64,000 bases of DNA from Bacillus chungangensis. Its GTDB lineage: Bacteria > Bacillota > Bacilli > Bacillales > Bacillaceae_C. The position numbers and the translations under genes are program-made. The stretch spans positions 1-64,000 of the forward strand of contig NZ_JAUSTT010000003.1 in NCBI RefSeq assembly GCF_030812995.1. The letters are read 5' to 3'. The first letter of the stretch is position 1. Each line of letters begins with the position of its first letter. Of the stretch, positions 37,095 through 45,902 are shown piece by piece. The notes beneath the pieces were generated by a model, which was given only the letters and a program-made list of their open reading frames with translations, was not told the origin of the DNA and did not search any database.

Positions 37095-38726
37095 GTGAAA
37101 TTAATTGCAAATTTACCGATTCGATGGAAAATAACTGGTTTGGCTTTTGGCATTGTTGCTTTTTCATTGATCATGATTGGGATCATCCTCTTAGGGTATG
37201 TAAAGGATGTTAAAGAAGAAGAATTATCGCAAAAAGCGATGCATACTGGTCAGCTCATCGCTCAAAATCAAATGGTGCAAATGAGCATTGAGCTCGATTA
37301 TGCATCAGAAATATTACAGCCACTAGTAGAGCGTATACGGATGATCAATGGAAATGATTATATTGTCATTCTAAATATGAATCGTGAACGGCTGACACAC
37401 CCGATTCCGGAACGGCTACATACAAAATTTACGGGCGGGGATGAAGATGCTGCCTTTTCTGAACATATTTATCTTTCTAAAGCAAATGCCGATAATACTC
37501 AAACTGTTCGTGCTTTTGTCCCAATACTCAATCAAAATCGTGAACAGATTGGAGTTGCAGTAGTTGGCAACGTACTTCCAAGTTTATCTAGCATTATCTA
37601 TGAATTCCGCCATTCTGCTTTTGTCATCACATTGATTACAATATTATTTGGCGTCTGGGGAGCTTGGCTATTAGCAAGTCATATTAAGCGTCAAACTTTT
37701 GAAATGGAACCAGATGAGCTTGCCCGTACTCTCGTTGAACGAACAGCTACTTTTAACGCCATCCAGGAAGGGGTTGTCGCCATTGATGACCAAGAACGAA
37801 TTACCGTTATAAATGAAGCAGCAAAAAAAATGTTAAATGTAAAAAAATATGCCATTGGCGAAAAAATTCAAGATGTAATACCTGATACAAGACTGCCTGA
37901 AATACTTCGTTTAGGAATGCCGCTTCTACAGCGCGAGTTTTACATTCAAAATCGTCCGATATTAAGCAACAGAATCCCTATTACAGATGGAGGAAAAACG
38001 TTAGGAGCTGTCGCCATTTTTCAAGACAAATCAGACGTAGACAGGCTAGCGCAAGAACTCACTGGTGTACAAGCATTTGTTGATGCATTGCGAGTACGCA
38101 ACCATGAATATTCCAATACATTACATACGATTGCTGGACTGATCCAGCTTGATCAAAAGCAAAAAGCACTCAAATATATTTTTGATTGGACGGAAGAACA
38201 AACTGGACTTTCCCAGGAGTTAATGCAACAATTTAGAGATGATAGTCTCATTGGGTTGATACTAGGAAAAATTAGTCGAGGAAAAGAACTTGGCATCTCA
38301 TTAATAGTTGATAAAACAAGTTCCTTTCTTCATTATCCTGAAGGAATTACAATTCATGATATCGTTGTCATTTTAGGAAATCTAATAGATAACAGCTTTG
38401 ATGCACTCTCTACAACGAAGGTAATAGATGAAAAGAATGTTTATTTACTAGTCAAAGAGGAAAAAGAAGCGCTGCTGCTTCAAGTAAGTGATACTGGTTC
38501 AGGAATCCCCGCTGCTGTCCAAAAGCAAATGTTTACGAGAGGGTTTTCAACAAAAGCGAGTGAAGGTAGAGGCATTGGATTGTTCCTTGTTCAATCTATT
38601 GTTGACCGCGTTGAAGGCAGTCTGCATATCGATAGCAAGGAACAAGAAGGTACAACAATCTCTATTTCTTTGCCGATGACAAGGGGGATGAGTCCAAAAC
38701 ATGATGAAAAACAATCATCTTATTGA
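37095..38726 (+). CDS. dctS: CitA/DcuS/DctS-type sensor histidine kinase
   Basis: A 543-residue kinase. Membrane segments at residues ~14-35 and ~174-195 bracket an extracytoplasmic PAS-like (PDC) sensor, followed by a cytoplasmic PAS domain (~213-312). The phosphoacceptor is His337 in ALRVRNHEYSNTLHTIAG, the CitA/DcuS type. ATPase boxes are NLIDNSFDA, SDTGSGIP and GRGIGLFLV. Such kinases sense C4-dicarboxylates or citrate. It overlaps the response regulator gene and a TRAP-type binding protein gene follows, which matches the DctS-DctR-DctB arrangement of B. subtilis. Start GTG, with GGAG 7 bp upstream. Confidence 0.9.
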   Translation: MKLIANLPIRWKITGLAFGIVAFSLIMIGIILLGYVKDVKEEELSQKAMHTGQLIAQNQMVQMSIELDYASEILQPLVERIRMINGNDYIVILNMNRERLTHPIPERLHTKFTGGDEDAAFSEHIYLSKANADNTQTVRAFVPILNQNREQIGVAVVGNVLPSLSSIIYEFRHSAFVITLITILFGVWGAWLLASHIKRQTFEMEPDELARTLVERTATFNAIQEGVVAIDDQERITVINEAAKKMLNVKKYAIGEKIQDVIPDTRLPEILRLGMPLLQREFYIQNRPILSNRIPITDGGKTLGAVAIFQDKSDVDRLAQELTGVQAFVDALRVRNHEYSNTLHTIAGLIQLDQKQKALKYIFDWTEEQTGLSQELMQQFRDDSLIGLILGKISRGKELGISLIVDKTSSFLHYPEGITIHDIVVILGNLIDNSFDALSTTKVIDEKNVYLLVKEEKEALLLQVSDTGSGIPAAVQKQMFTRGFSTKASEGRGIGLFLVQSIVDRVEGSLHIDSKEQEGTTISISLPMTRGMSPKHDEKQSSY

Positions 38727-39390
38727 AATCGTATTAATTGAAGATGATCCAATGGTACAGGAAGTCAATCGCATGTTTATTGAAAAAGTAGATGGATTTG
38801 CTGTCACAGGCATCGCTGCAACAGGCGAACAGGGACTCGAAAAAATAATAGCGCTTAAACCAGATTTAGTGCTATTAGATATATTTATGCCGAAAAAAAA
38901 CGGTCTAGACTTAATAAGACAATTGCGACAGGAACAGATAGATGTAGATATCATTGCCGTTACCGCTGCTAATGACATTCATACGATTAAAACATTGCTG
39001 CGAAACGGAGTAACTGATTATGTCATTAAACCGTTTACGTTTGAACGATTGCAAAAAGCATTAAATCAGTATAAAAATGTCTATCTTCAGTTCCATCAGG
39101 CAGAAGAAGTTTCCCAAGATAAACTAGATGAAGTCATGGCTAAAAATAAACAACAAAGAAAAGAAAGTCTTCCAAAAGGACTGCATACACATACGTTAAA
39201 TCAAATCTACGCACACTTGGAGCAAATCGATATTGCAGAGTCAGCAGAAAAAATTGGATCTGAAGTTGGACTTGCCCGTGTAACAGTCCGACGATATTTA
39301 AACTATTTAGTTACGATTGACAAGGTTGAAATGGAATTATCTTATGGAACGATTGGGCGTCCGATTCAACGATATAAATTAAAAAAATAA
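38701..39390 (+). CDS. dctR: CitB/DcuR/DctR-type response regulator
   Basis: A 229-residue regulator. The receiver domain has Asp60 in LVLLDIFMPKKNG, the acidic pair in LIEDDP and Lys in DYVIKPFTFERL. The C-terminal ~75 residues are a winged HTH (AEKIGSEVGLARVTVRRYLNYL) of the CitB/DcuR kind. It overlaps dctS by 26 bp. It probably activates the dicarboxylate transporter gene at 40634-42277. Confidence 0.92.
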   Translation: MMKNNHLIEIVLIEDDPMVQEVNRMFIEKVDGFAVTGIAATGEQGLEKIIALKPDLVLLDIFMPKKNGLDLIRQLRQEQIDVDIIAVTAANDIHTIKTLLRNGVTDYVIKPFTFERLQKALNQYKNVYLQFHQAEEVSQDKLDEVMAKNKQQRKESLPKGLHTHTLNQIYAHLEQIDIAESAEKIGSEVGLARVTVRRYLNYLVTIDKVEMELSYGTIGRPIQRYKLKK

Positions 39391-39404
39391 TATAGGTGAA
39401 GACA

Positions 39405-40460
39405 ATGAAAGGAATCATCTCCATTATTTCATTTCTGCTTGTTGGAATCGCAACAGCTATCTATATAGGGTTCGGAAATACATACGCTCCCAAACCGATA
39501 GCAGTTGATCATGAATTGCAAGGTTTAAATGAAAAATACATACTAAAATTTAGTCATGTCGTTGCAGAAAATACACCAAAGGGCATTGCCGCTTCAAGGT
39601 TCGCACAATTAGTGAAGGAAAAAACAAACGGCTGGGTAGAAGTTCAAGTATTTCCAAACGGGGTACTTAATGATGCACAAGGGGAGTTTGAAGCGTTAAA
39701 AAAAAATGAAGTACAAATCATTGCTCCTGCCATTTCAGAAATTGCGGTGCATGATCCGAAATGGACTGTCATTGACTTGCCTTTTCTTTTTGAGAATGAA
39801 GAAATGGTAGAACGTGCATTCGACGGAAAGTTAGGAGAATTATTGTTTCAAAGTATTGCACAATATCACTATAAAGGAATCGCCTTTTGGGATAACAACT
39901 TTAAGCAATTTACAAATAATATTCGTCCCATAGTGACACCCGCTGATCTGCAAGGGCTAACCGTTCGCATCATGCCAAGCCCATTGTTAATTGACATGTA
40001 TCAAACATTTGGAGCATATTCTCAAAGCTTTCCCTTTAATGAAATCTATGAATCATTAAGAAGGAAACACATTGACGGAATTGAAAATACACTTTCTAAT
40101 ATTTATTCTAAAGGGCTGTATCAACAACAAAAGTATATGACGGTTAGCAACCATAATTACCTTGGCTATGCTGTGTTAATGGATGATAAGGTTTGGGATA
40201 CCCTTCCTGTTCATCATCAAAATAGCATCATGGAAGCGATGGAAGAAGTGACGGAATGGCTAAGGACTTATGCAAAAGAACACAACAAAGACATGTTATT
40301 GAAAGTGGAAAGCAGTGAAAGTTTGAATATACATTACCTTACTGAAAGTGAACGGAATCTTTGGAAAGAAGCGCTGTCGCCAATTTACGAAAAATATGAA
40401 CCTATCATTGGAAAAGAAATCATGGCAGAAGTTTGGAAATTACAAGAAGCAATAAGGTGA
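39405..40460 (+). CDS. DctP-family (TRAP-type) solute-binding protein, probable DctB-like co-sensor
   Basis: A 351-residue exported protein with an N-terminal membrane anchor (IISIISFLLVGIATAIYIGF) and no lipid cysteine. It carries the DctP fold: FSHVVAENTPKGIAASRFAQ, DLPFLFENEEM, GLTVRIMPSPLLIDMYQTFG and the family Asn/Arg binding residues. No DctQM permease is beside it. It follows dctSR, as B. subtilis dctB accompanies dctSR, where it helps sense C4-dicarboxylates. A co-sensor role is therefore likelier than transport (inference). The ATG at 39405 follows AGGTGAAG; the GTG at 39396 lies inside that site. Confidence 0.85.
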   Translation: MKGIISIISFLLVGIATAIYIGFGNTYAPKPIAVDHELQGLNEKYILKFSHVVAENTPKGIAASRFAQLVKEKTNGWVEVQVFPNGVLNDAQGEFEALKKNEVQIIAPAISEIAVHDPKWTVIDLPFLFENEEMVERAFDGKLGELLFQSIAQYHYKGIAFWDNNFKQFTNNIRPIVTPADLQGLTVRIMPSPLLIDMYQTFGAYSQSFPFNEIYESLRRKHIDGIENTLSNIYSKGLYQQQKYMTVSNHNYLGYAVLMDDKVWDTLPVHHQNSIMEAMEEVTEWLRTYAKEHNKDMLLKVESSESLNIHYLTESERNLWKEALSPIYEKYEPIIGKEIMAEVWKLQEAIR

Positions 40461-40465
40461 TGATC

Positions 40466-40500
40466 TGTGGAGGGGTTTTATCCCACATCTAAATGGCGCA
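40466..40500 (+). mobile_element. Short IS200/IS605-type vestige, copy C
   Basis: GTTTTATCCCACATCTAAATGG matches the start of vestige B (TTTATCCCACATCTAACTGG). The rest of the element is missing here. A short relic of the same family, just after the dctB-like gene. Confidence 0.45.
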
Positions 40501-40549
40501 CTTCAAGGAATAAGAAGAATCAGAAGCGCTAAGTATGCTTAAATGAATT

Positions 40550-40581
40550 CACTCATGATCTTCAGACAAGCATCATGAGTG
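40550..40581. terminator. Hairpin between convergent dctB-like and DASS genes
   Basis: CACTCATGAT and ATCATGAGTG form a perfect 10-bp stem with a 12-nt loop. T runs are weak. Its position between convergent genes suits a two-way terminator. Confidence 0.5.
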
Positions 40582-40633
40582 ATTAGTACTTCTTTCTATC
40601 ATTTTCTTAGATTTTCCAAATTTGAATCTAAGA

Positions 40634-42277
40634 TTACTTTCTAAATGCATCTGGATAGACTTGCAAATCTATCCCCCATACAAGCGGCAGCAATAAGTAG
40701 ACTGCACAAACAATGATGATAATCGCAATGATATTAATCCAAAACCCGATTCTAGCCATATCAACGATTCTTATTTTTCCTGAGGCAAAGACAACAGCAT
40801 TTGGCGGTGTCGCAACAGGCAGCATAAATGCACAAGATGCTGCTACTGCAGCCGGAATCATTAATGCGTAAGGATGAATGTTAATCGCTAACGCTAAAGA
40901 TGCCATAATTGGTAGAATCATTGTTGCCGTTGCTGTATTGGATGTAATTTCTGTTAAAAAAATGACAAGCGTCGTCACAATAGTAATAACAAAAATAAAT
41001 TGAACACCTTGTACAATTGTTAATTGGTTGCCTATCCATTCTGCAAGCCCTGTTTTGCTAAATCCAGCAGCAATCGCCAAACCAGCGCCAAAAAGCAGTA
41101 AAATTCCCCATGGTACATTTTTAGCTGTTTGCCAATCTAATAAGCCTGTCCCACGTTGATTAATGGATGGAATAATAAAGAGGAGCACACCTGCTAAAAT
41201 AGCTATCATCGTATCATCTAGTGCAATCCATTCCCAACTAGCAGGTACGAAAGGATAAAAAATCCATAAGGAAGCAGTTAAAAGAAAAATAGTTAAAACA
41301 GCCTTTTCTTCATAACTCGCCTTTCCTAATGCATTTTTTTGTTCCTTTATAATCTCTCCCCCACCAGGAATTTCCTTCCTTTTAAAAGGAAGTGCTTTTA
41401 TTAAAAAGTACCAAGTTAATCCTAATAACACGATTGTAAGCGGCACACCAAACATCATCCAAGAAACAAAGGAAATTCTCACTCCGTAAATTTCTTGAAT
41501 GACTCCCGCTAAAATTGCATTTGGAGGTGTTCCAATAATAGTAGCAAGACCGCCGATTGACGCTGCATATGCAATCCCAAGCATCAACGCTTTGCTAAAA
41601 TTCTTATCCTCTTGAACAATGACATTTTTCTGGCCGCTCATAGAACTCGACATTTGATAAATGATTGCCGAACCGATAGGAACCATCATCAACGCTGTCG
41701 CTGTATTAGAAATCCACATCGATAAAAACCCCGTCGCTACCATAAATCCTAATACAATGCGTTGTGTACTCGTTCCAATCACTGCAATAATCGTTAATGC
41801 AATTCGTTTATGTAAGTTCCATCGTTCCATTGCAAGCGCAATTAAAAATCCTCCTAAAAATAAATAAATCGTCGTACCGCCATACGATGCTGTAACTTCA
41901 CCGGTTCCTAAAACACCTGTCATTGGAAATAGAACGATCGGCAATAAAGAAGTGGCTGGTATGGGAATCGCTTCCGTAATCCACCAAGTTGCAATCCAAA
42001 CAGTACTAGCTAAAACACTTTTAGCCTCAGAACTCATTCCTTCTGGAGAAAGAAAAAGCATGATAAAAGTAAATAGTGCAGGTCCTAAAATGAATCCGAT
42101 GAGCTGTGGCTTTTTAAATATAGGCGGTTTTTGTTGAGGTGCCTCCACCTGTTTCTGCTCTTGTTGTTGCGCGCTAATAGAACTTTCTTTAGGCAGTGAA
42201 AAGGTTAAAATATGCTTTACTTTGGAATGTTGTTCCCATAAGTTCTTCCAAAGTGTTGTAAACACATGACCGCTCAT
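40634..42277 (-). CDS. SLC13/DASS-family sodium:dicarboxylate symporter
   Basis: A 547-residue membrane protein with ~12 hydrophobic segments after an ~55-residue hydrophilic, Gln-rich N-terminus. DASS landmarks are present: the SNT-type motif in WISNTATALMMVPIGSAI and its inverted repeat TSNTATATMILPIMASLA, plus IGTPPNAILAG and VATPPNAVVFASG. Members import succinate, fumarate or malate with sodium. It is convergent with the dctSR-SBP unit, its likely regulator. A weak cre-like sequence lies at ~42319-42332. GGGGGA precedes the ATG. Confidence 0.93.
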   Translation of the reverse strand: MSGHVFTTLWKNLWEQHSKVKHILTFSLPKESSISAQQQEQKQVEAPQQKPPIFKKPQLIGFILGPALFTFIMLFLSPEGMSSEAKSVLASTVWIATWWITEAIPIPATSLLPIVLFPMTGVLGTGEVTASYGGTTIYLFLGGFLIALAMERWNLHKRIALTIIAVIGTSTQRIVLGFMVATGFLSMWISNTATALMMVPIGSAIIYQMSSSMSGQKNVIVQEDKNFSKALMLGIAYAASIGGLATIIGTPPNAILAGVIQEIYGVRISFVSWMMFGVPLTIVLLGLTWYFLIKALPFKRKEIPGGGEIIKEQKNALGKASYEEKAVLTIFLLTASLWIFYPFVPASWEWIALDDTMIAILAGVLLFIIPSINQRGTGLLDWQTAKNVPWGILLLFGAGLAIAAGFSKTGLAEWIGNQLTIVQGVQFIFVITIVTTLVIFLTEITSNTATATMILPIMASLALAINIHPYALMIPAAVAASCAFMLPVATPPNAVVFASGKIRIVDMARIGFWINIIAIIIIVCAVYLLLPLVWGIDLQVYPDAFRK

Positions 42278-42502
42278 TTCTATTTGTCCCCCTATTATAT
42301 TTATACAATTCTAATTATAAAGCGCTATCATTTCTCATTAGTGATTTGGACATAATGGTCTTTTTGTACATTTTGGTCTTGGGAGGAACTTTGATTTTTT
42401 GGGTATTCGGATTATCGTGTGGAATACACCGTAAAATAAATATACATTAGACTACCGAACAAGATAGGTAAGGAAGCACAAATCATCGTACTATCCACTA
42501 AA

Positions 42503-42598
42503 TTATTTTCCCGTATGTTGATAATCCTCCTTAAAATCACAACTCGGATAAGATACACAGCCTCTAAACTTTCCGTACTTCCCTGTTTTTGTTGCCAT
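42503..42598 (-). pseudogene. Remnant of a topoisomerase-type C4 zinc-finger protein
   Basis: A 31-codon frame reading MATKTGKYGKFRGCVSYPSC then DFKEDYQHTGK. TGKYGKF.GC..YP.C is the C-terminal half of the zf-C4 finger of topoisomerase I and NERD-type proteins. The first CxxC of the finger and the rest of the protein are missing, so this is a pseudogene fragment. Confidence 0.5.
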
Positions 42599-42821
42599 TT
42601 ATTTTTGAATCATACACTAGACAGCGTTTGTGCATATCATGGCAACCATAAAATTCATCATCATGAGCAGTGTCCAATGTAACATCAACATGTAAATTTA
42701 ACATTATTTACCAAAATAATCTCATCTTCACGTCATGGATCGATTGTGTAAAATTCTATTTAAACAAATATGATTAGAGTGAATTGAATTTTTTTCCGTA
42801 TCTCTCGAATACCTTTAATAA

Positions 42822-42855
42822 TTGACAAATATATAATTGTTAAGTAAACTTAACT
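42822..42855 (+). promoter_or_regulatory. MarR promoter with overlapping palindromic operator
   Basis: TTGACA, 17 bp, then TAAACT (4 of 6 to the -10 consensus). The palindrome GTTAAGTAAACTTAAC (42839-42854; perfect 7-bp arms, 2-bp centre) covers the -10. A bound MarR dimer would block the promoter of its own gene and the metallo-hydrolase. Confidence 0.65.
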
Positions 42856-42887
42856 TAACTATTCATGAATTAGGGGATGATAAATCT

Positions 42888-43337
42888 GTGCATGATTATT
42901 TAATAATGATAGACAAAATCAATCAAAAATTTGAGCAGTTCAAGTTGTTAGTTTTACAAGAAACCAAAGAGGTTGAGGAATTAGAGAACTTTCACTTAAC
43001 TCCTCAACAAGAAATGATAATGTTTTATATCATTCGTAATAAGCCGGTAATTGCGAAAGATATTGCAAATCATTTTGGTATTTCAAATAGTGCGGTTAGC
43101 CAAGTAATTTCAAAGCTTGAAGAAATGAAAATGATATATCGTCAAGAGAATTCAATAAACCGTAGAGAGACCTTTATTTATCTTGGGGATAGGGGTCAAG
43201 AGTTTCATCAGCTTCTTAAAAAAATTGACGACATTCTTGTAGAAAAATATTACTCGAAAGTAAGCTTAACAGAGTTAAAAAATGTTCTTGATACATTAAA
43301 TAAGATTGTCGGAACTTACATAAACAAAGGGAGTTAA
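42888..43337 (+). CDS. MarR-family transcriptional regulator
   Basis: A 149-residue winged-helix regulator. LTPQQEMIMFYIIRNKPVIA then KDIANHFGISNSAVSQVISK is the recognition region and NRRETFIYLGDRGQEF the wing. The frame is open back to a TTG at 42837, but that codon lies inside the promoter and operator. GTG 42888, downstream of GGGGAT, gives the usual family length. It is 4 bp upstream of the metallo-hydrolase gene, so the two form an operon. Probably an autorepressor. Confidence 0.85.
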   Translation: MHDYLIMIDKINQKFEQFKLLVLQETKEVEELENFHLTPQQEMIMFYIIRNKPVIAKDIANHFGISNSAVSQVISKLEEMKMIYRQENSINRRETFIYLGDRGQEFHQLLKKIDDILVEKYYSKVSLTELKNVLDTLNKIVGTYINKGS

Positions 43338-43341
43338 GATA

Positions 43342-44199
43342 ATGGGGAAAAATTTGAAACAACTAACCAATCGTATACATTATTTACCGCATGATCCTGA
43401 AACAGATCGACCAATACTGTCTGCCATATGTGGGATTCACCAATCTTTAATTGTAGATGCAGGAAATTCTGATGAACATGCTAAGTTATTTCTTGGTGAA
43501 CTAGATCAATGTCAAATTACTAATTATCATTCTGTAGTATTAACACATTGGCATTGGGATCATAGCTTTGGAACAAATCAGATGAATATGTTAACCATAG
43601 CACATGAAAACACAAAAATGCATCTTGAAAAAATGATGGAATATGATTGGTCAGACGAAGCTTTAGATAATCGTGTAGAAAAAGGCTTAGAGAATCAGTT
43701 TTGTTCAGAAATGATAAAAAAAGAATTTGGAGTAGACAGAAATATCACCATCACTTTACCTAATATTACTTTTAAAGAAAAATTTGAGATTGATTTAGGT
43801 GGTATTCGGTGTGTAGTCAAACATGTAGGTGGAGATCATTCTGATGACTCATCACTCATTTTTGTAGAGGAAGAAAAAGTACTTTTCTTAGGTGACTGCT
43901 TGTATCCAAGTATTTACACACAACAACCACAATATAAGATTGATAATGTTAGACATCTCTTAGAAAATATTGAAATGTTTGATGCCGAAATCTATGTGCT
44001 TTCGCATGAACCTCCATTATTTAAAGATGATTTTATGGGTTATATAAGGTTATTGAAGTTAATTTGTGATTTAACAGAAAAACATCAAAGAAACCACTTG
44101 AGTTTGGTTAATGAGCTATCTACTCAACTAAATCGTAAATTAAGTCAGTTAGAAGAAGAAATTGTTGATTGTTTTATTAACGGATTATCATTTGGTTAA
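43342..44199 (+). CDS. Metallo-beta-lactamase-fold hydrolase
   Basis: A 285-residue enzyme. The first zinc motif is LTHWHWDHSFG (HxHxDH), the third His is in VGGDHSDDSS, the bridging Asp in LFLGDCLY and the last His in LSHEPP. It has an extra helical C-terminal ~60 residues. The substrate is unknown; the DHSFG and GDHSDDS wording differs from lactonases. Operon with MarR suggests a stress or toxic-compound response. GGGAG precedes the ATG and a terminator follows. Confidence 0.85.
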   Translation: MGKNLKQLTNRIHYLPHDPETDRPILSAICGIHQSLIVDAGNSDEHAKLFLGELDQCQITNYHSVVLTHWHWDHSFGTNQMNMLTIAHENTKMHLEKMMEYDWSDEALDNRVEKGLENQFCSEMIKKEFGVDRNITITLPNITFKEKFEIDLGGIRCVVKHVGGDHSDDSSLIFVEEEKVLFLGDCLYPSIYTQQPQYKIDNVRHLLENIEMFDAEIYVLSHEPPLFKDDFMGYIRLLKLICDLTEKHQRNHLSLVNELSTQLNRKLSQLEEEIVDCFINGLSFG

Positions 44200-44275
44200 A
44201 CTAGAGAACCATGAAACACCTAAAAAACGAGCTGAATATCGAAACAAAACATAGAAACAATATTCATTATTTCAA

Positions 44276-44315
44276 TGTCTGAGAAGTGAAATGCTCAGGC
44301 GTTTTTTTATTTTTT
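44276..44315 (+). terminator. Intrinsic terminator of the MarR operon
   Basis: GTCTGAG and CTCAGGC form a stem (with a G-T pair), followed by GTTTTTTTATTTTTT. It is ~80 bp after the metallo-hydrolase stop codon. Confidence 0.8.
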
Positions 44316-44389
44316 ATAAATCGGATATGTGTGGAAGCAAGATTAATCAACTGTAAAGATATCTTTACTTTAATTTGGAGGATCGATTA

Positions 44390-44461
44390 ATGAGTAGAAA
44401 AGGCGAAAAAATGGGGAATTATTTTAACAAAGTGGACGACATTCTTTATAATTACTTGTAA
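44390..44461 (+). CDS. Possible 23-residue small protein
   Basis: ATG with GGAGG 8 bp upstream opens a 23-codon frame (MSRKGEKMGNYFNKVDDILY then NYL). It is followed 40 bp later by a strong terminator. A good ribosome binding site, stop codon and terminator make a compact transcription unit. I do not recognise the peptide. No downstream gene remains on this strand before the terminator, so it would be a free small protein and not a leader. Tentative. Confidence 0.45.
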   Translation: MSRKGEKMGNYFNKVDDILYNYL

Positions 44462-44501
44462 TTATGGTGCTGATTTTTCCACACTGACTAAGATAATGGA
44501 G

Positions 44502-44526
44502 GAGGGTTCTTTTTAACCCTCTTTTC
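44502..44526 (+). terminator. Intrinsic terminator after the small ORF
   Basis: GAGGGTT and AACCCTC form a 7-bp stem with a 6-nt loop, followed by TTTT. Confidence 0.8.
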
Positions 44527-44561
44527 ACACGATAATCCGATTACTCGATTATTTTAAAATG

Positions 44562-44600
44562 AAAAAACCGATAGAAAAAATTATTTTCCATCGGTTTTTA
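44562..44600 (-). terminator. Terminator of the ArsR-MFS operon
   Basis: AAAACCGAT and ATCGGTTTTT pair around an ~18-nt partly self-complementary loop (GGAAAATAATTTTTTC). Runs of T lie on both sides, so it may act both ways. It is ~50 bp past the MFS stop codon. Confidence 0.75.
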
Positions 44601-44650
44601 TTTGAGTTTTTCATTTTTGCTTCTGCACAACGGTCATCTTCACAACCTAT

Positions 44651-45898
44651 TTAATTAGCATTTCTAATGGCAGGAACAAACAAAAACGTATAGACGCTAA
44701 CAAAGATTACTGGAATAGAGCTAATCCAAATAATGGTTTGAATACTTAATCCAACCGTTATTAAAATACTTGTCAATCCGTATGACAGTGGAGTAAGTCC
44801 CATAGCTGCAACCATTAAGAAGCTCATCACTCTTCCTAGCATTTTTGTATCTGTATTTGCTTGAAGCAGTGTCATGAGTGGTGTATTTGTTAATGATATT
44901 AATAATCCTATACTTCCGATTAACCCAAGCATTACTGCAAGTGTACTCGTAAAACCAACAAAAAACAAACATATACCAGCACATGTAATCGCAATGAGCG
45001 ACACTCTTCCTTTATGCTTATTAAGATTGAGAATACTTAAAGTAATCGCGCCTAATATCGTTCCACTAAGAAAAGTAGATTCCAACATGGAAAAGATAAT
45101 TGTTTTACCGCCAAAAACTTGATCAGCAATAATTGGAATGCCCATCGTCATTGGTCCAGCAATAAAAAAATTAAGCAGGACAGCAAGCATAAACAATGCA
45201 ACTAAGAACTTAGAGCTTTTTACGTATAAAAATCCTTCCTTCAATGAGGTGAAAAATGGTGCTTCTTTTCCGTTGCCATCCGTTGCCTTCACTTGTTCGT
45301 AGCGGATAAAAAAGGTTAAGAAAGCAGCAGTACCGGTTAGTATAATCATAAAAAGAAACGTTTGATAAAAACCGATTTGATGAATCGATAGGCCTGCCAA
45401 AAAAGCGCCTGCGATTCCAGCTCCTGAAGCATTTAAGGAGTAGATAGAATTCGCCCTTGTCAGTTGGGATTGGTCTACCAATAGCGGCAGCAGCGAAGTA
45501 CGTGCTGGAATTTGCAATGCATCAGAAATTCCGAATATAAAAGCAACGATAACAAATACCCATATCGATTCAATCCCTAATCGAAGTGTTGTCATGATAC
45601 TAAAAACAAGCATTACTTCGATCAGCATACAAAGAAAAATAATACGGGTTTTTTTCACCTTATCAGCAATGACACCGCCAAACACCATAAAGATAATTCT
45701 CGGCACGGAGGAAGCGATAAAAATAAAACCTAAACCAGCTTTAAAATGAAGCTGCTGTAAAACAAACCACGATTGCGTAAAAATAAACATTGAGAAACTA
45801 ATACTAGCAAGGAAAGAAGTGATAATAAGTATGATAAAAGATGTTTGTTTTCTTAGTGGTACTAAAGCTTGATGATTTACTGCAACGGTTGTCGGCAT
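44651..45898 (-). CDS. Major facilitator superfamily exporter
   Basis: A 415-residue, 12-helix MFS protein of the drug:H+ antiporter (MFS_3/EntS-like) kind. GGVIADKVKKTRII is the loop 2-3 motif and ADALQIPARTSLLPLLV-type wording (GISDALQIPARTSLLPLLVD) is typical. Longer starts to 45943 overlap the ArsR gene, but AAGGA 8 bp before ATG 45898 fixes this one. Four bp separate it from the ArsR stop codon, so it should be controlled by that regulator. The substrate is unknown. Confidence 0.88.
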   Translation of the reverse strand: MPTTVAVNHQALVPLRKQTSFIILIITSFLASISFSMFIFTQSWFVLQQLHFKAGLGFIFIASSVPRIIFMVFGGVIADKVKKTRIIFLCMLIEVMLVFSIMTTLRLGIESIWVFVIVAFIFGISDALQIPARTSLLPLLVDQSQLTRANSIYSLNASGAGIAGAFLAGLSIHQIGFYQTFLFMIILTGTAAFLTFFIRYEQVKATDGNGKEAPFFTSLKEGFLYVKSSKFLVALFMLAVLLNFFIAGPMTMGIPIIADQVFGGKTIIFSMLESTFLSGTILGAITLSILNLNKHKGRVSLIAITCAGICLFFVGFTSTLAVMLGLIGSIGLLISLTNTPLMTLLQANTDTKMLGRVMSFLMVAAMGLTPLSYGLTSILITVGLSIQTIIWISSIPVIFVSVYTFLFVPAIRNAN

Positions 45899-45902
45899 AT
45901 GA

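Larger units (their letters stand above)
42278..42887. other. Gap between DASS gene and MarR gene
   Basis: Holds the DASS promoter region, a decayed zinc-finger gene fragment (42503-42598) and the MarR promoter/operator. Upstream of the fragment, on the minus strand, a second short frame (about 42560-42690) ends in the wrong phase, which suggests an older, frameshifted gene. Confidence 0.45.
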
